Origin: Clostridiales bacterium
GTDB taxonomy: Bacteria; Bacillota; Clostridia; Christensenellales; Aristaeellaceae
DNA: 13,508 nucleotides
Direction of reading: 5' to 3'
NCBI GenBank assembly: GCA_004557805.1
Contig: SFFS01000060.1
Location: 1 to 13,508, forward strand
The translations under genes and the position numbers were made by a program. The notes beneath the pieces were generated by a model. That model saw only the letters and a program-made list of their open reading frames with translations. It was not told where the DNA came from and did no database searches. Below are positions 1 through 6,076 of this stretch, in pieces; the first letter of the stretch is position 1, and the number at the start of each line of letters is the position of its first letter.

Positions 1-400
1 TTGCTTGCTACTAGTATCCAGAATTCCGGATACGAATAGTTATCCCGACTTTCGTGTTATACCGACTTTTCAAAAAAGCCCAGCATACCAACAGCTTTTG
101 GCAGAAAAGTCGGTATAACTTTTTTGCTCTTTCAGGGGATACAAGTCCGCCGTTTTACCAAAGTCGGTATAACCAAGGAATATTCGCTCTCAGCGCATTC
201 AGCATACCGCTCCGGGCGTGCCGTATGCGGCATCCGATCTGCTGTCGGGTTCTTCCCCGCATGGAAAACCTCCCTCAACGCTGCCAAAGCCGTGCGGCGG
301 ACGTTTTCCCCTGCTATACCAGCAGACAGCACAACGCGCATCGGCGGCTTTCATTCCCACCGCAGAGCGCCCTCCTCATGCACAGCATTCTCCTCCGCGC
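1..400. other. Gene-poor intergenic region with short inverted repeats
   Basis: I see no convincing gene here. Open frames exist on both strands, but none has a good ribosome site, a recognisable domain or natural-looking composition. The left part (15-173) is AT-richer and holds palindromic sequence: an imperfect 18-bp palindrome around GAATTC at 15-32 and the four-copy repeat described separately. From about 200 to 400 there is only ordinary GC-rich sequence. The far end leads into the terminator of the minus-strand sigma operon. Confidence 0.6.
39..173. repeat. Cluster of four copies of a GTTATACCGACTTT-type repeat
   Basis: GTTATACCGACTTTTC at 56-71 has a perfect 16-bp inverted copy at 104-119. 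Two further copies flank them: GTTATCCCGACTTTCG (39-54, direct, diverged) and AAAGTCGGTATAAC (160-173, inverted, 14 bp exact). The order is two direct, then two inverted. The central pair can form a 16-bp stem with a 32-nt loop, and its right arm is followed directly by six T (120-125), as in a rightward terminator. It could also be an operator array or a dispersed palindromic element of this genome. No function is assigned. Confidence 0.8.
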
Positions 401-445
401 AAAACGAAAGGGCCTGCCGCCCGCTCCGCGCAGGCGACAAGCCCT
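400..445 (-). terminator. Intrinsic terminator of the sigma/anti-sigma operon
   Basis: Read on the minus strand, AGGGCTTGTCGCC (445-433) pairs with GGCGGCAGGCCCT (421-409) to make a 13-bp stem with two G-T wobbles. It is followed by CTTTCGTTTTG. It starts 20 bases past the stop of the anti-sigma gene, where an operon end is expected. The wobble pairs mean the stem is stronger in RNA than a plain palindrome search would suggest. Confidence 0.7.
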
Positions 446-464
446 CTGTTTCCCTTATTCGCTT

Positions 465-1481
465 TTACTGCGCCATCTCCGCGCGGAAGCTCTCGGTAAA
501 TCCCGGACAGCTCCATGCGCCGCATCCGTAGCACACGTCGTCCTGCACGAGCAGCTGAAGCGTCAGCCCGTTGTCGAGATAAATCGTCAGCGACTGCGTC
601 GCGTCCGCAGCGTCGGCGCCCGCATAGGTGGCGAACTCCGTCAGCATATACATCAGCACGTCGTTGGCAACCGCTTCATCCGTAATCACGCCCACGCCGC
701 TCAGTTCAAGCGCCGCCACCTGGCCGACCACGTTCATCGTATCCTGGAACATTTCAGTGCCGAGCGTCGCGCTGCCGGCGTAGCTCACGCGCTGGAACAG
801 GCGCATCGCGCCGTCGACCTCAGCCGCCACAGCCGTCTTGGAGGAAAGACCCGCGATCGTGTAAATCGGCGTGCCGGTCTTGACCACGTTGGAGAAGATG
901 CCCGCCGGGCTCGCCAGCGAGGGTTCCTCGGTATAGGTCTGCACCTCGGCAAGCGGAGAATCCAGCAGCGCGGAGGAAACGGCGGAAGGCGCCGTCATCA
1001 TCCGGTAATAGCGCCCGTTGATGCAGATCAGCGGCGGATTGGCCGATTCGCCCGCGAACAGCGAAACGAACTCGGGCACGCCGTCCGTCGCCGCCGTGCC
1101 GGAGGCATACGAGCTGATCCCGGCCATCGGCGCATTGACCGTCACGCCGCCCGACGAAAGCCCGCCGAACGCGCCCATGCCGATCACGAGAATCAGCACC
1201 AGCGCCATGCTCATCACGGGAGCCATCCGCGCGAACGTGATATGCGAAACGCGAACGGGTTCCATCCGGCGCCCCGTGCGCGTTTTGCGTTCATAAGCCA
1301 CCAGGATCCGATGACGCAGCGCCGGGGTTTTCGTCAGGCCGGAAAGCATTTCATCCGCAACCTGCGGAAGTTTTTCCACTGCCTGCGCCTCAAAGAGCAC
1401 GCGGCGCTTGAGCTCCTCCCCGGCATGGATTCCGGAAAGCATCTCGTCCGCCGTCTGGCGCAGGGATTCCAGCTGAATCAT
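465..1481 (-). CDS. Putative membrane-anchored anti-sigma factor
   Basis: 338 residues. The N-terminal 85 residues are cytoplasmic in character, with one clear hydrophobic membrane span at about 86-107. A roughly 230-residue, presumably extracytoplasmic domain follows, with no motif I recognise; it contains a Cys cluster (CYGCGAWSC) near the C-terminus. The N-terminal part consists of a 31-residue tandem repeat: ADEMLSG recurs at residues 11 and 42, each followed by a basic segment ending in a V/I-L pair. The gene lies directly after an ECF sigma gene and overlaps it by ATGA; that position plus the single membrane span is the basis for the anti-sigma call. It has no HxxxCxxC zinc motif, so it is not a classical ZAS-type anti-sigma factor. 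The start is fixed by a perfect AAAGGAGGTGA ribosome site 7-8 bases upstream. The signal sensed is unknown. Confidence 0.7.
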   Translation of the reverse strand: MIQLESLRQTADEMLSGIHAGEELKRRVLFEAQAVEKLPQVADEMLSGLTKTPALRHRILVAYERKTRTGRRMEPVRVSHITFARMAPVMSMALVLILVIGMGAFGGLSSGGVTVNAPMAGISSYASGTAATDGVPEFVSLFAGESANPPLICINGRYYRMMTAPSAVSSALLDSPLAEVQTYTEEPSLASPAGIFSNVVKTGTPIYTIAGLSSKTAVAAEVDGAMRLFQRVSYAGSATLGTEMFQDTMNVVGQVAALELSGVGVITDEAVANDVLMYMLTEFATYAGADAADATQSLTIYLDNGLTLQLLVQDDVCYGCGAWSCPGFTESFRAEMAQ

Positions 1482-1963
1482 CGAATCTCACCTCCTTTAA
1501 GCATCGTCTCCAGCTTTTTGCGCGCGCGCGACAGGCGGCTGGAAATCGTTCCTTCGGGCAGATCGAGCATCTGGGCGATTTCCGAGATGCCGAAGCCCTG
1601 ATAATAATGAAGCAAAATCACTTCTTTAAACGTCGGATTGAGCTTGGAAACGGCCTCCATCAGGTCGGTCTTTTCCGTGCGCTGAGCAATCTCATCCGGC
1701 GCGGGAATGCACTCGAACGGCGATCCGAGCACCACGCGCTTGACCCACGCGGCGCGCCACAGGTCGCGGCAGCGGTTGAGCGCGACTTTCAAAAGCCACG
1801 CCTTCTCGTGCCCTTCCTGAATTTCGGGCGTTCGGGTCAGAAGCCGCATGAAAACATCCTGGCATACGTCCTCCGCCTTTTGCTTATCGCCCAGGTAGAA
1901 GTACGCCACGCGCAGCACGTCGTCCGCATATTGGGTGTACAGCCGCTCGAACAGTTCGTTCAT
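1478..1963 (-). CDS. ECF-type RNA polymerase sigma factor (sigma-70 family)
   Basis: 161 residues from the preferred ATG. Region 2 is at about residues 3-70 (LYTQYADDVLRVAYFYLGD, then AEDVCQDVFMRLL, the core-binding helix, and WLLKVALNRCRDLWR). A short linker is followed by region 4 at about 105-155 (LNPTFKEVILLHYYQGFGIS, EIAQMLDLPEGTISSRLSRA), a clear helix-turn-helix that reads the -35 element. It would direct polymerase to a stress or envelope regulon. The frame is open to an ATG at 2011, but I prefer the one at 1963: GGATGAG lies 6 bases upstream, and MNELFERLYTQYAD is the usual family start. The stop codon overlaps the start of the putative anti-sigma gene, so the two are translated together. 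Such operons are often autoregulated, but I could not identify a clear autoregulated promoter. Confidence 0.93.
   Translation of the reverse strand: MNELFERLYTQYADDVLRVAYFYLGDKQKAEDVCQDVFMRLLTRTPEIQEGHEKAWLLKVALNRCRDLWRAAWVKRVVLGSPFECIPAPDEIAQRTEKTDLMEAVSKLNPTFKEVILLHYYQGFGISEIAQMLDLPEGTISSRLSRARKKLETMLKGGEIR
1488..1498 (-). promoter_or_regulatory. Consensus ribosome site for the anti-sigma gene inside the sigma gene
   Basis: The last codons of the sigma gene (Lys-Gly-Gly-Glu) spell AAAGGAGGTGA, a near-perfect match to the anti-16S sequence, just upstream of the ATG at 1481. With the ATGA overlap it settles the anti-sigma start and implies coupled, near-stoichiometric synthesis of the pair. 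Confidence 0.85.
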
Positions 1964-2267
1964 ATTCGTCTCATCCGACACCGAACAGCCGCACCCGCCT
2001 TCTGCTCCCATATATTAAAACGCCGCAGGGCTTCCGTTTCTTGCATCTTTTGGAAAGAAACTTTGAAAAACCCGGCGTTTCGTGGGAAGTTTCCGCCACC
2101 GGAAGTTTGGTTGAAAATGCGTACGTTTATCCCAACCATAATAATTAACGGACGATTGCGCCCTGTTCTTCCCGTTTCCTCAAAAAAATGGCAATTTCTT
2201 TTCCGGTGCGTGCCGTTTTTTTCAGCAGCGCAGGGCGCCGCAAAAATAATCCGCAAGATTTCGCTGT
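1964..2267. other. Divergent intergenic region upstream of the sigma operon
   Basis: No convincing gene is visible. It should hold the promoter of the minus-strand sigma operon, but no pair of -35 and -10 boxes is convincing. Worth noting is a direct repeat on the minus strand, AAACTTCC, at 2101-2108 and 2085-2092, offset by 16 bp; the second copy lies within the imperfect palindrome GGAAGTTTCC (2085-2094). The stretch from 2040 to 2260 is clearly more AT-rich than the flanking genes. Confidence 0.5.
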
Positions 2268-2284
2268 TTCGACAGGGTTCGACA
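2268..2284 (-). promoter_or_regulatory. Tandem pair of Spo0A boxes
   Basis: TTCGACA occurs at 2268-2274 and again at 2278-2284, so the minus strand carries two exact copies of TGTCGAA, the known Spo0A-box heptamer. They lie in the same orientation with a 10-bp period (3-bp gap), the spacing that lets two Spo0A molecules sit on one face of the helix. They lie just upstream of the predicted -35 box of the Spo0E-like gene. Binding by phosphorylated Spo0A is inferred. Confidence 0.7.
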
Positions 2285-2295
2285 AATTTTCCCCC

Positions 2296-2324
2296 TTGCG
2301 CTTTTGTGTCGAATTCTGTATTCT
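2296..2324 (+). promoter_or_regulatory. Predicted sigma-A promoter of the Spo0E-like gene
   Basis: TTGCGC (2296-2301), a 17-bp spacer and TATTCT (2319-2324). Transcription would start near 2331, giving a leader of about 29 nt before the ATG at 2360. The -35 box is a modest match, which fits a promoter that needs or responds to a regulator; Spo0A-type boxes lie upstream and within the spacer. Confidence 0.55.
2307..2313 (+). promoter_or_regulatory. Third Spo0A box, in the promoter spacer
   Basis: An exact TGTCGAA lies between the predicted -35 and -10 boxes, opposite in orientation to the upstream pair. A protein bound here would be expected to block polymerase, while the upstream pair could activate. 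The sign of regulation cannot be read from sequence. Confidence 0.55.
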
Positions 2325-2359
2325 TATGGAATTAGGAACAATGTTGAAGGAGGCAGAAA

Positions 2360-2518
2360 ATGCTGAATCTTGAAAGGCGGATTGCGGCGCTTCGCGATGA
2401 ACTGCAGGAAACGCACGCTGCCGGGGACCAGGCTCGGGCTCTGGAAATCAGCCAGGAACTGGATCAGCTCATTGCCATGCAGCAGCGCGAGAACTTCCTG
2501 CTGTACATGAAGCAGTAA
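2360..2518 (+). CDS. Spo0E-like sporulation regulatory protein (aspartyl-phosphate phosphatase)
   Basis: 52 residues, opening MLNLERRIAALRDELQETHA. Small Spo0E-family proteins are helical hairpins that dephosphorylate Spo0A~P and so hold back sporulation. The signature SxELD is present as SQELD at residues 31-35, followed by QLI; the length and the two predicted amphipathic helices (about 3-19 and 25-50) fit the family. The start is firm: AAGGAGG at 2347-2353 sits 6 bases from the ATG. The gene has its own predicted promoter flanked by Spo0A-box heptamers, suggesting feedback from its own target. The hydrophobic tail (NFLLYMKQ) is shorter than in Bacillus Spo0E. Family membership is well supported; the exact target (Spo0A or another response regulator) is not proven. 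Confidence 0.88.
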   Translation: MLNLERRIAALRDELQETHAAGDQARALEISQELDQLIAMQQRENFLLYMKQ

Positions 2519-2584
2519 GCGTTACGAAAATCTGCAAATATATCAAAAGCATATCGCAAAAATTACAGAAATATTAAATTCGAG

Positions 2585-2613
2585 TTGACAATCGTCATCA
2601 TTCCCCATATAAT
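2585..2613 (+). promoter_or_regulatory. Perfect consensus sigma-A promoter
   Basis: TTGACA (2585-2590), 17-bp spacer, TATAAT (2608-2613): all twelve consensus positions match. The start point would be about 2620, leaving a leader of roughly 27 nt. Such a promoter implies strong, largely unregulated expression of the exported wall-binding protein. A short inverted pair, TGAC/GTCA, at the -35 end (2587-2598) may be chance. Confidence 0.9.
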
Positions 2614-2646
2614 GACTTTAGCCTGCCATAAAAGGGGATGAAATGT

Positions 2647-4449
2647 ATGTCAAAGCGCATGTGCGCGCTGCTTGTTGCGGCGGCAATCCTGCTGATTGCC
2701 GCATGTCCGGTCGTGGCGTCTGAGAAGATGATTACGCGCTGCAACGTAATCATGCGCAAATCTGCCAGCACTACCGGAGCCGCCATTACCACGCTGAAAG
2801 GCGGCACGGAAGTGACCGTGCTCGGAAAAAGCGGCAGCTGGACGCGCGTTCAATACAGCTCTTACAAGGGATACGTCTATACAAAATATCTGATGACGGC
2901 CGGCGCGGAGGGATATTATACCCTGCGCGAAGGCGACGAGAACGCTTACGTGCTGGAAATGCAGCGCCGTCTCGTCGCGCTGAACTTCCTGACCGTCGCC
3001 ACGGGCGAATTCGATTCCGCCACCACTGCGGCCGTCAAGTCGTTCCAGAAGGCGAACGGCCTCAAAGCCGACGGCGTCGCCGGTGCGGCCACGCAGAAAA
3101 AGCTGTATTCTGACGGCGTGATCGGCGGCAGCGGCTCGACCGCTTCCACGCCCACCTCCAGCCCCTCCTCCGGCACGGCGGGCACCACGACGGCCTACAC
3201 GCTGCTCAAGGAGGGCATGGAATCCTACGAAGTGAAGAATCTCCAGCAGCGGCTGATCGATCTGGGTTACCTCACCGGCAGCGCCACCGGCTATTACGGC
3301 ACGGCCACCAAGGGCGCCGTGAAGGATTTCCAGAAAAAGAACGGCCTGAAAAACGACGGTCTGGCCGGCAGCGTTACGCAGGCGCTGCTGTATTCGTCCG
3401 CCGCGCTGAGCGCGAACGGAAATACGTCGAGCGGCGGCACAACCCCTTCTCCCACGCCGGCCGCAAGCCCCTCGGGCACGTATACCACGCTGAAAAAGGG
3501 CGTAACCTCCAGCGCCGTCAAGACGCTGCAGGAGCAGCTGATCCTTCTGGGCTACCTCAAAACGAACGCCACCGGCTATTACGGCAGCGCCACCTATACC
3601 GCCGTCAAGGCGTTCCAGCAGGCAAACGGCCTCAAGGCCGACGGCATCGCCGGCAACGAAACGCAGACGAAGCTGTTCTCCTCCTCGACGCCGGTGAACC
3701 CGACCTCGTATACCACGCTGAAGCTGGGCGCGCGTTCGACGGAAGTGAAATCGCTCCAGCAGCGGCTGATCGCGCTGGGCTACATGACCGGCAGCGCTAC
3801 CGGCTATTACGGCGACGTGACGTTTGCGGCCGTGAAGGCGTTCCAGAAAACCAACGGCCTGAGCGCGGACGGCGTCGCGGGCAAGGCTACGCAGCAGAAG
3901 CTGTACGGTTCGACGGCTATCGCCGCAAGCGGCAAGGCTGACAATAACGGCGGCAGCAGCAATAACGGCGGTTCTTCGACAATTTCCGCAGGAAAGATGA
4001 CCGGTCCGGCCACCTCGCAGGTCAAGCTTCTGCACTGGCAGAACGTGGTCAAGCCGAAAATTTCCAACGGCGATATTCTCCTCGTTTACGATCCCGCGAC
4101 GAGCTACTGCTGGAACCTGCGCGCCTATTCGCGCGGCCGCCACCTCGACGCGGAGCCGCTCACGGCGGACGATACGAAATACATGAACGCCGCGTTCGGC
4201 GGCGTGACGACGTGGAACCCCAAGTGCGTATACGTTCAGCTGACGGACGGCACGTGGGTATTCGCCACGATGCACAACACCCCCCACCTCAGCGGCGGTA
4301 TCTCCAACAACAGCTTCGACGGCCACCTGTGCGTGCACTTCCTGCGCGATATGGCCGAGGCGCAGGCAAACGACCCGAACTACGGCGTACAGAATCAGAA
4401 GGCCATTCGCGAAGGCTGGAAGAAACTGACCGGCGAAACGGTGAACTGA
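2647..4449 (+). CDS. Exported SH3b and peptidoglycan-binding repeat protein with conserved C-terminal domain
   Basis: 600 residues from the second in-frame ATG. AAAGGGG at 2631-2637 is 9 bases from it, whereas the ATG at 2638 abuts that site. Residues 1-24 are a signal peptide (Lys-Arg, then a hydrophobic core). IAAC at 17-20 fits a lipobox, so it may be a lipoprotein; cleavage after VVA at 24 is the alternative. An SH3b domain spans about 27-85. Four PG_binding_1 repeats follow (91-156, 184-251, 279-346, 355-422), each with the family's G-Y-Y/E-G, AVK-FQ and NGL-DG-AG pattern, joined by Ser/Thr/Pro/Gly linkers. The C-terminal domain (about 459-600) contains MHNTPH (542-547) and GHLCVHF (559-565). 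It resembles a domain I recall from other Bacillota wall proteins, with a conserved N-F-x-G-H-F-C-x-H-F-like motif and unproven activity. The role is probably wall binding or remodelling outside the membrane. It is transcribed alone and closed by a strong terminator. Confidence 0.9.
   Translation: MSKRMCALLVAAAILLIAACPVVASEKMITRCNVIMRKSASTTGAAITTLKGGTEVTVLGKSGSWTRVQYSSYKGYVYTKYLMTAGAEGYYTLREGDENAYVLEMQRRLVALNFLTVATGEFDSATTAAVKSFQKANGLKADGVAGAATQKKLYSDGVIGGSGSTASTPTSSPSSGTAGTTTAYTLLKEGMESYEVKNLQQRLIDLGYLTGSATGYYGTATKGAVKDFQKKNGLKNDGLAGSVTQALLYSSAALSANGNTSSGGTTPSPTPAASPSGTYTTLKKGVTSSAVKTLQEQLILLGYLKTNATGYYGSATYTAVKAFQQANGLKADGIAGNETQTKLFSSSTPVNPTSYTTLKLGARSTEVKSLQQRLIALGYMTGSATGYYGDVTFAAVKAFQKTNGLSADGVAGKATQQKLYGSTAIAASGKADNNGGSSNNGGSSTISAGKMTGPATSQVKLLHWQNVVKPKISNGDILLVYDPATSYCWNLRAYSRGRHLDAEPLTADDTKYMNAAFGGVTTWNPKCVYVQLTDGTWVFATMHNTPHLSGGISNNSFDGHLCVHFLRDMAEAQANDPNYGVQNQKAIREGWKKLTGETVN
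2917..3912 (+). repeat. Four tandem peptidoglycan-binding repeats within the exported protein
   Basis: Units start at 2917, 3196, 3481 and 3709, each about 200 bp and separated by low-complexity linkers of varied length. Units 2-4 are closest to each other, sharing for example GYYG and LQQRL or LQEQL segments; unit 1 is the most diverged, with EFDS replacing GYYG. The pattern fits duplication of one ancestral domain. Confidence 0.85.
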
Positions 4450-4473
4450 CAACCCCAACTCCATGGAAAAGCG

Positions 4474-4503
4474 GCGGGAGAGCTTCGGCTCTCCCGCTTT
4501 TTT
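4474..4503 (+). terminator. Strong intrinsic terminator
   Basis: A perfect 10-bp stem, GCGGGAGAGC (4474-4483) with GCTCTCCCGC (4488-4497), closed by the very stable TTCG tetraloop and followed by six T. It ends the wall-protein transcript 25 bases past the stop codon. Confidence 0.96.
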
Positions 4504-4531
4504 GTTGTGCGCGTGCGGGCGCGATTCCTTC

Positions 4532-4560
4532 TTGACAGGCACTTTCTTTTGCAATACCAT
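4532..4560 (+). promoter_or_regulatory. Sigma-A promoter of the deacylase-glycosyltransferase operon
   Basis: Consensus TTGACA (4532-4537), 17-bp spacer, TACCAT (4555-4560; four of six match). The start point would be about 4567, giving a leader of some 35 nt before the ATG at 4602. Confidence 0.7.
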
Positions 4561-4601
4561 ACATTTGTGGAAAAAGAATATTTTCTGTAAAGAGGCATGC
4601 G

Positions 4602-5066
4602 ATGTCTGTTGCAAAGGTAAAGGAATATCTGGGCGGTTTCGGCCTGGCGCAGCGCGTGCGCGAGTTCTCCGCCTCGAGCGCGACGGTGGCGCTGGCGGCA
4701 CTGGCCGTAGGCGTGGAGCCGGCGCGCATCGCCAAAACGCTGTCGTTCCGCAGCGGCGAAGGGTGCATTCTGCTCGTAGCGGCGGGCGACCGGCGCGTGG
4801 ACAACCACAAGTTCAAGGCCGAGTTCGGCATGAAAGCGGCCATGCTCGCGCCCGAGGACGCGCTGCGCCTGACGGGCCACGCCGTGGGCGGCGTATGCCC
4901 GTTCGCCTTGCCGGATGGCGCGGACGTATATCTGGACGTATCGCTTCAGCGGTTTGCGACGGTGTTCCCCGCTGCGGGCAGCTCCAGCAGCGCCGCAGAG
5001 ATGAGCTGCGAGGAGCTTTTCCGCGCGTCGCGCGCCAAAAAATGGGTGGACGTATGCAAAGAATGA
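4602..5066 (+). CDS. YbaK/EbsC-family Cys-tRNA(Pro)/aminoacyl-tRNA deacylase
   Basis: 154 residues, the usual full length of this single-domain family. Members hydrolyse mischarged aminoacyl-tRNA in trans (YbaK acts on Cys-tRNA-Pro) in the cytoplasm. Family features seen: SSATVALAA-GVEPARIAKTLSF at about 25-49; a core strand followed by GDRRVDNHKFKAEFG, containing the conserved Lys used in catalysis by YbaK relatives (one of K70/K72); and TGHAVGGVCPFALP at about 91-104, the conserved GG-x-CPF segment. AAAGAGG is 6 bases from the ATG. It is the first gene of an operon whose second gene starts within its stop codon. Substrate specificity within the family (ProX, YbaK or EbsC type) cannot be told from sequence. 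Confidence 0.93.
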   Translation: MSVAKVKEYLGGFGLAQRVREFSASSATVALAALAVGVEPARIAKTLSFRSGEGCILLVAAGDRRVDNHKFKAEFGMKAAMLAPEDALRLTGHAVGGVCPFALPDGADVYLDVSLQRFATVFPAAGSSSSAAEMSCEELFRASRAKKWVDVCKE

Positions 5067-6076
5067 AGAAAAACAACCGCATCGACGTGATCGTGCCGTG
5101 CTACAACGCGCACGCGACGCTGCGGCGCGCGCTTCTGAGCGTGGCCGTGCAGTCGATCGCCGGGGAAATCGACGTCACCATCGTGGACGACTGCTCGCCA
5201 AGCGGCGGCTACGAACCTGTTCTCGCGCCATTCCGGCCGTGGCTTTCCGTGCGCGAACTGACGCTCGAGGAAAACGTGGGGCCGGGCCTTGCCCGCCAGC
5301 GCGCGCTCGACGCGACGCACAATCCGTTTATCGTCTTTCTCGACAGCGACGACACGCTGGCCGGGCCGCGTTCGCTGGAAGAAATGCGCGCGGCGCTGGA
5401 AGCCGACGCGAACCTGACGATGGTTTCGGGCGATTTCTTCTCCGCCGGGGAGACGGCGGATGGAAGCGTCGCGTTTCAGCCGTATCGCGGCGATATGACG
5501 TGGCTGCTGGGCAACGTCTACCGCCGGAGCTTTCTGGACGAGAACGGCATCCGCTTCATCGGCCCGCGCACGAGCGAGGATTTCGGGTTCAACACAAAGG
5601 TGCGGCTCATCGGCGGAATGAACCGCGTGCTGCTCTACAAGCATCCGGCATATTGCTGGTATCAGCTGCCGCAGAGCTTCACGCGCGCAGATCCGCTCCG
5701 GTTCGCATACGACCGCAATGCCGGCGATTTCTGCGAAACGCTGCTCGACGCGCTGTCTCTGGCGCGCAGGCGCGGCGCGCCGCAGAAGGAAATCGCCGCT
5801 TCAGCCGTATACGGCATGATGGACTATTACCGCCGCGTGTCCGAGGCTGAAAAGCTCTATCCGAGCGCCGCGGAGAAAAACCGCGAGCAGGCGCGCCGGT
5901 TCTACCGGGAAATGTATCGGGAAATCGCGCCGGAAATTCCGCAGAGAACCTATGAATCGCAGCTTTCGCTGCTGGCGGAGCGCATGTCGAAAACCTTCCC
6001 TGTGGAGAGCCTTTCGCATCTGGCGCGCGATTTCGCGGCATTTCTGGAAACATTGGCCGGGGAGGTACGCGCATGA
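5063..6076 (+). CDS. Family 2 (GT-A) glycosyltransferase
   Basis: 337 residues. It transfers a sugar from a nucleotide-sugar donor, probably to a surface polymer; donor and acceptor are unknown. N-terminal GT-A features: VIVPCYNAHATLRRALLSV at about 9-27, VDD at 41-43, a DSDD metal-binding motif at 94-97, and SEDFGFN at about 171-177, where the ED pair is typical of the catalytic base region. A C-terminal, mostly helical 130 residues (240-337) is not recognised. No membrane segment is seen. The start chosen, ATG at 5063, overlaps the stop of the deacylase gene (ATGA). ATG 5054 is an alternative, with GGTGGA 3 bases upstream. Neither has ideal spacing, so the start is uncertain by three residues. 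It overlaps the next gene by ATGA too. Confidence 0.9.
   Translation: MKKNNRIDVIVPCYNAHATLRRALLSVAVQSIAGEIDVTIVDDCSPSGGYEPVLAPFRPWLSVRELTLEENVGPGLARQRALDATHNPFIVFLDSDDTLAGPRSLEEMRAALEADANLTMVSGDFFSAGETADGSVAFQPYRGDMTWLLGNVYRRSFLDENGIRFIGPRTSEDFGFNTKVRLIGGMNRVLLYKHPAYCWYQLPQSFTRADPLRFAYDRNAGDFCETLLDALSLARRRGAPQKEIAASAVYGMMDYYRRVSEAEKLYPSAAEKNREQARRFYREMYREIAPEIPQRTYESQLSLLAERMSKTFPVESLSHLARDFAAFLETLAGEVRA

Noticed and set aside
132..341. Possible 69-codon minus-strand gene in the left intergenic region
   Set aside because: No ribosome site, no recognisable motif, and part of it is the inverted repeat cluster.
54..1601. 515-codon plus-strand open frame at the left end
   Set aside because: It runs antisense through the anti-sigma gene, has Arg/His-rich composition and no ribosome site.
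1947..1957. CGAACAGTTCG palindrome resembling a LexA site
   Set aside because: Half-sites are separated by one base, not four, and it lies within the sigma coding region.
2590..2598. CAATCGTC shared by the wall-protein promoter and, on the minus strand near 2152-2159, the region upstream of the sigma operon, as a possible ECF -10 element
   Set aside because: The distance to any GAAA-like -35 is 2-3 bp too long, and one shared 8-mer in this length of sequence is not significant; the wall-protein gene has a perfect sigma-A promoter.
2650..4701. Long minus-strand open frame of 683 codons opposite the wall-binding protein
   Set aside because: It is Arg/His/Ala-rich antisense sequence of a repeat-containing, GC-rich gene, with no recognisable domain; the plus strand encodes clear SH3b and PG-binding domains with promoter, ribosome site and terminator.
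5216..5226. CGAAC-CT-GTTC resembling a LexA site
   Set aside because: Spacing is two bases rather than four, and it lies inside the glycosyltransferase coding region.
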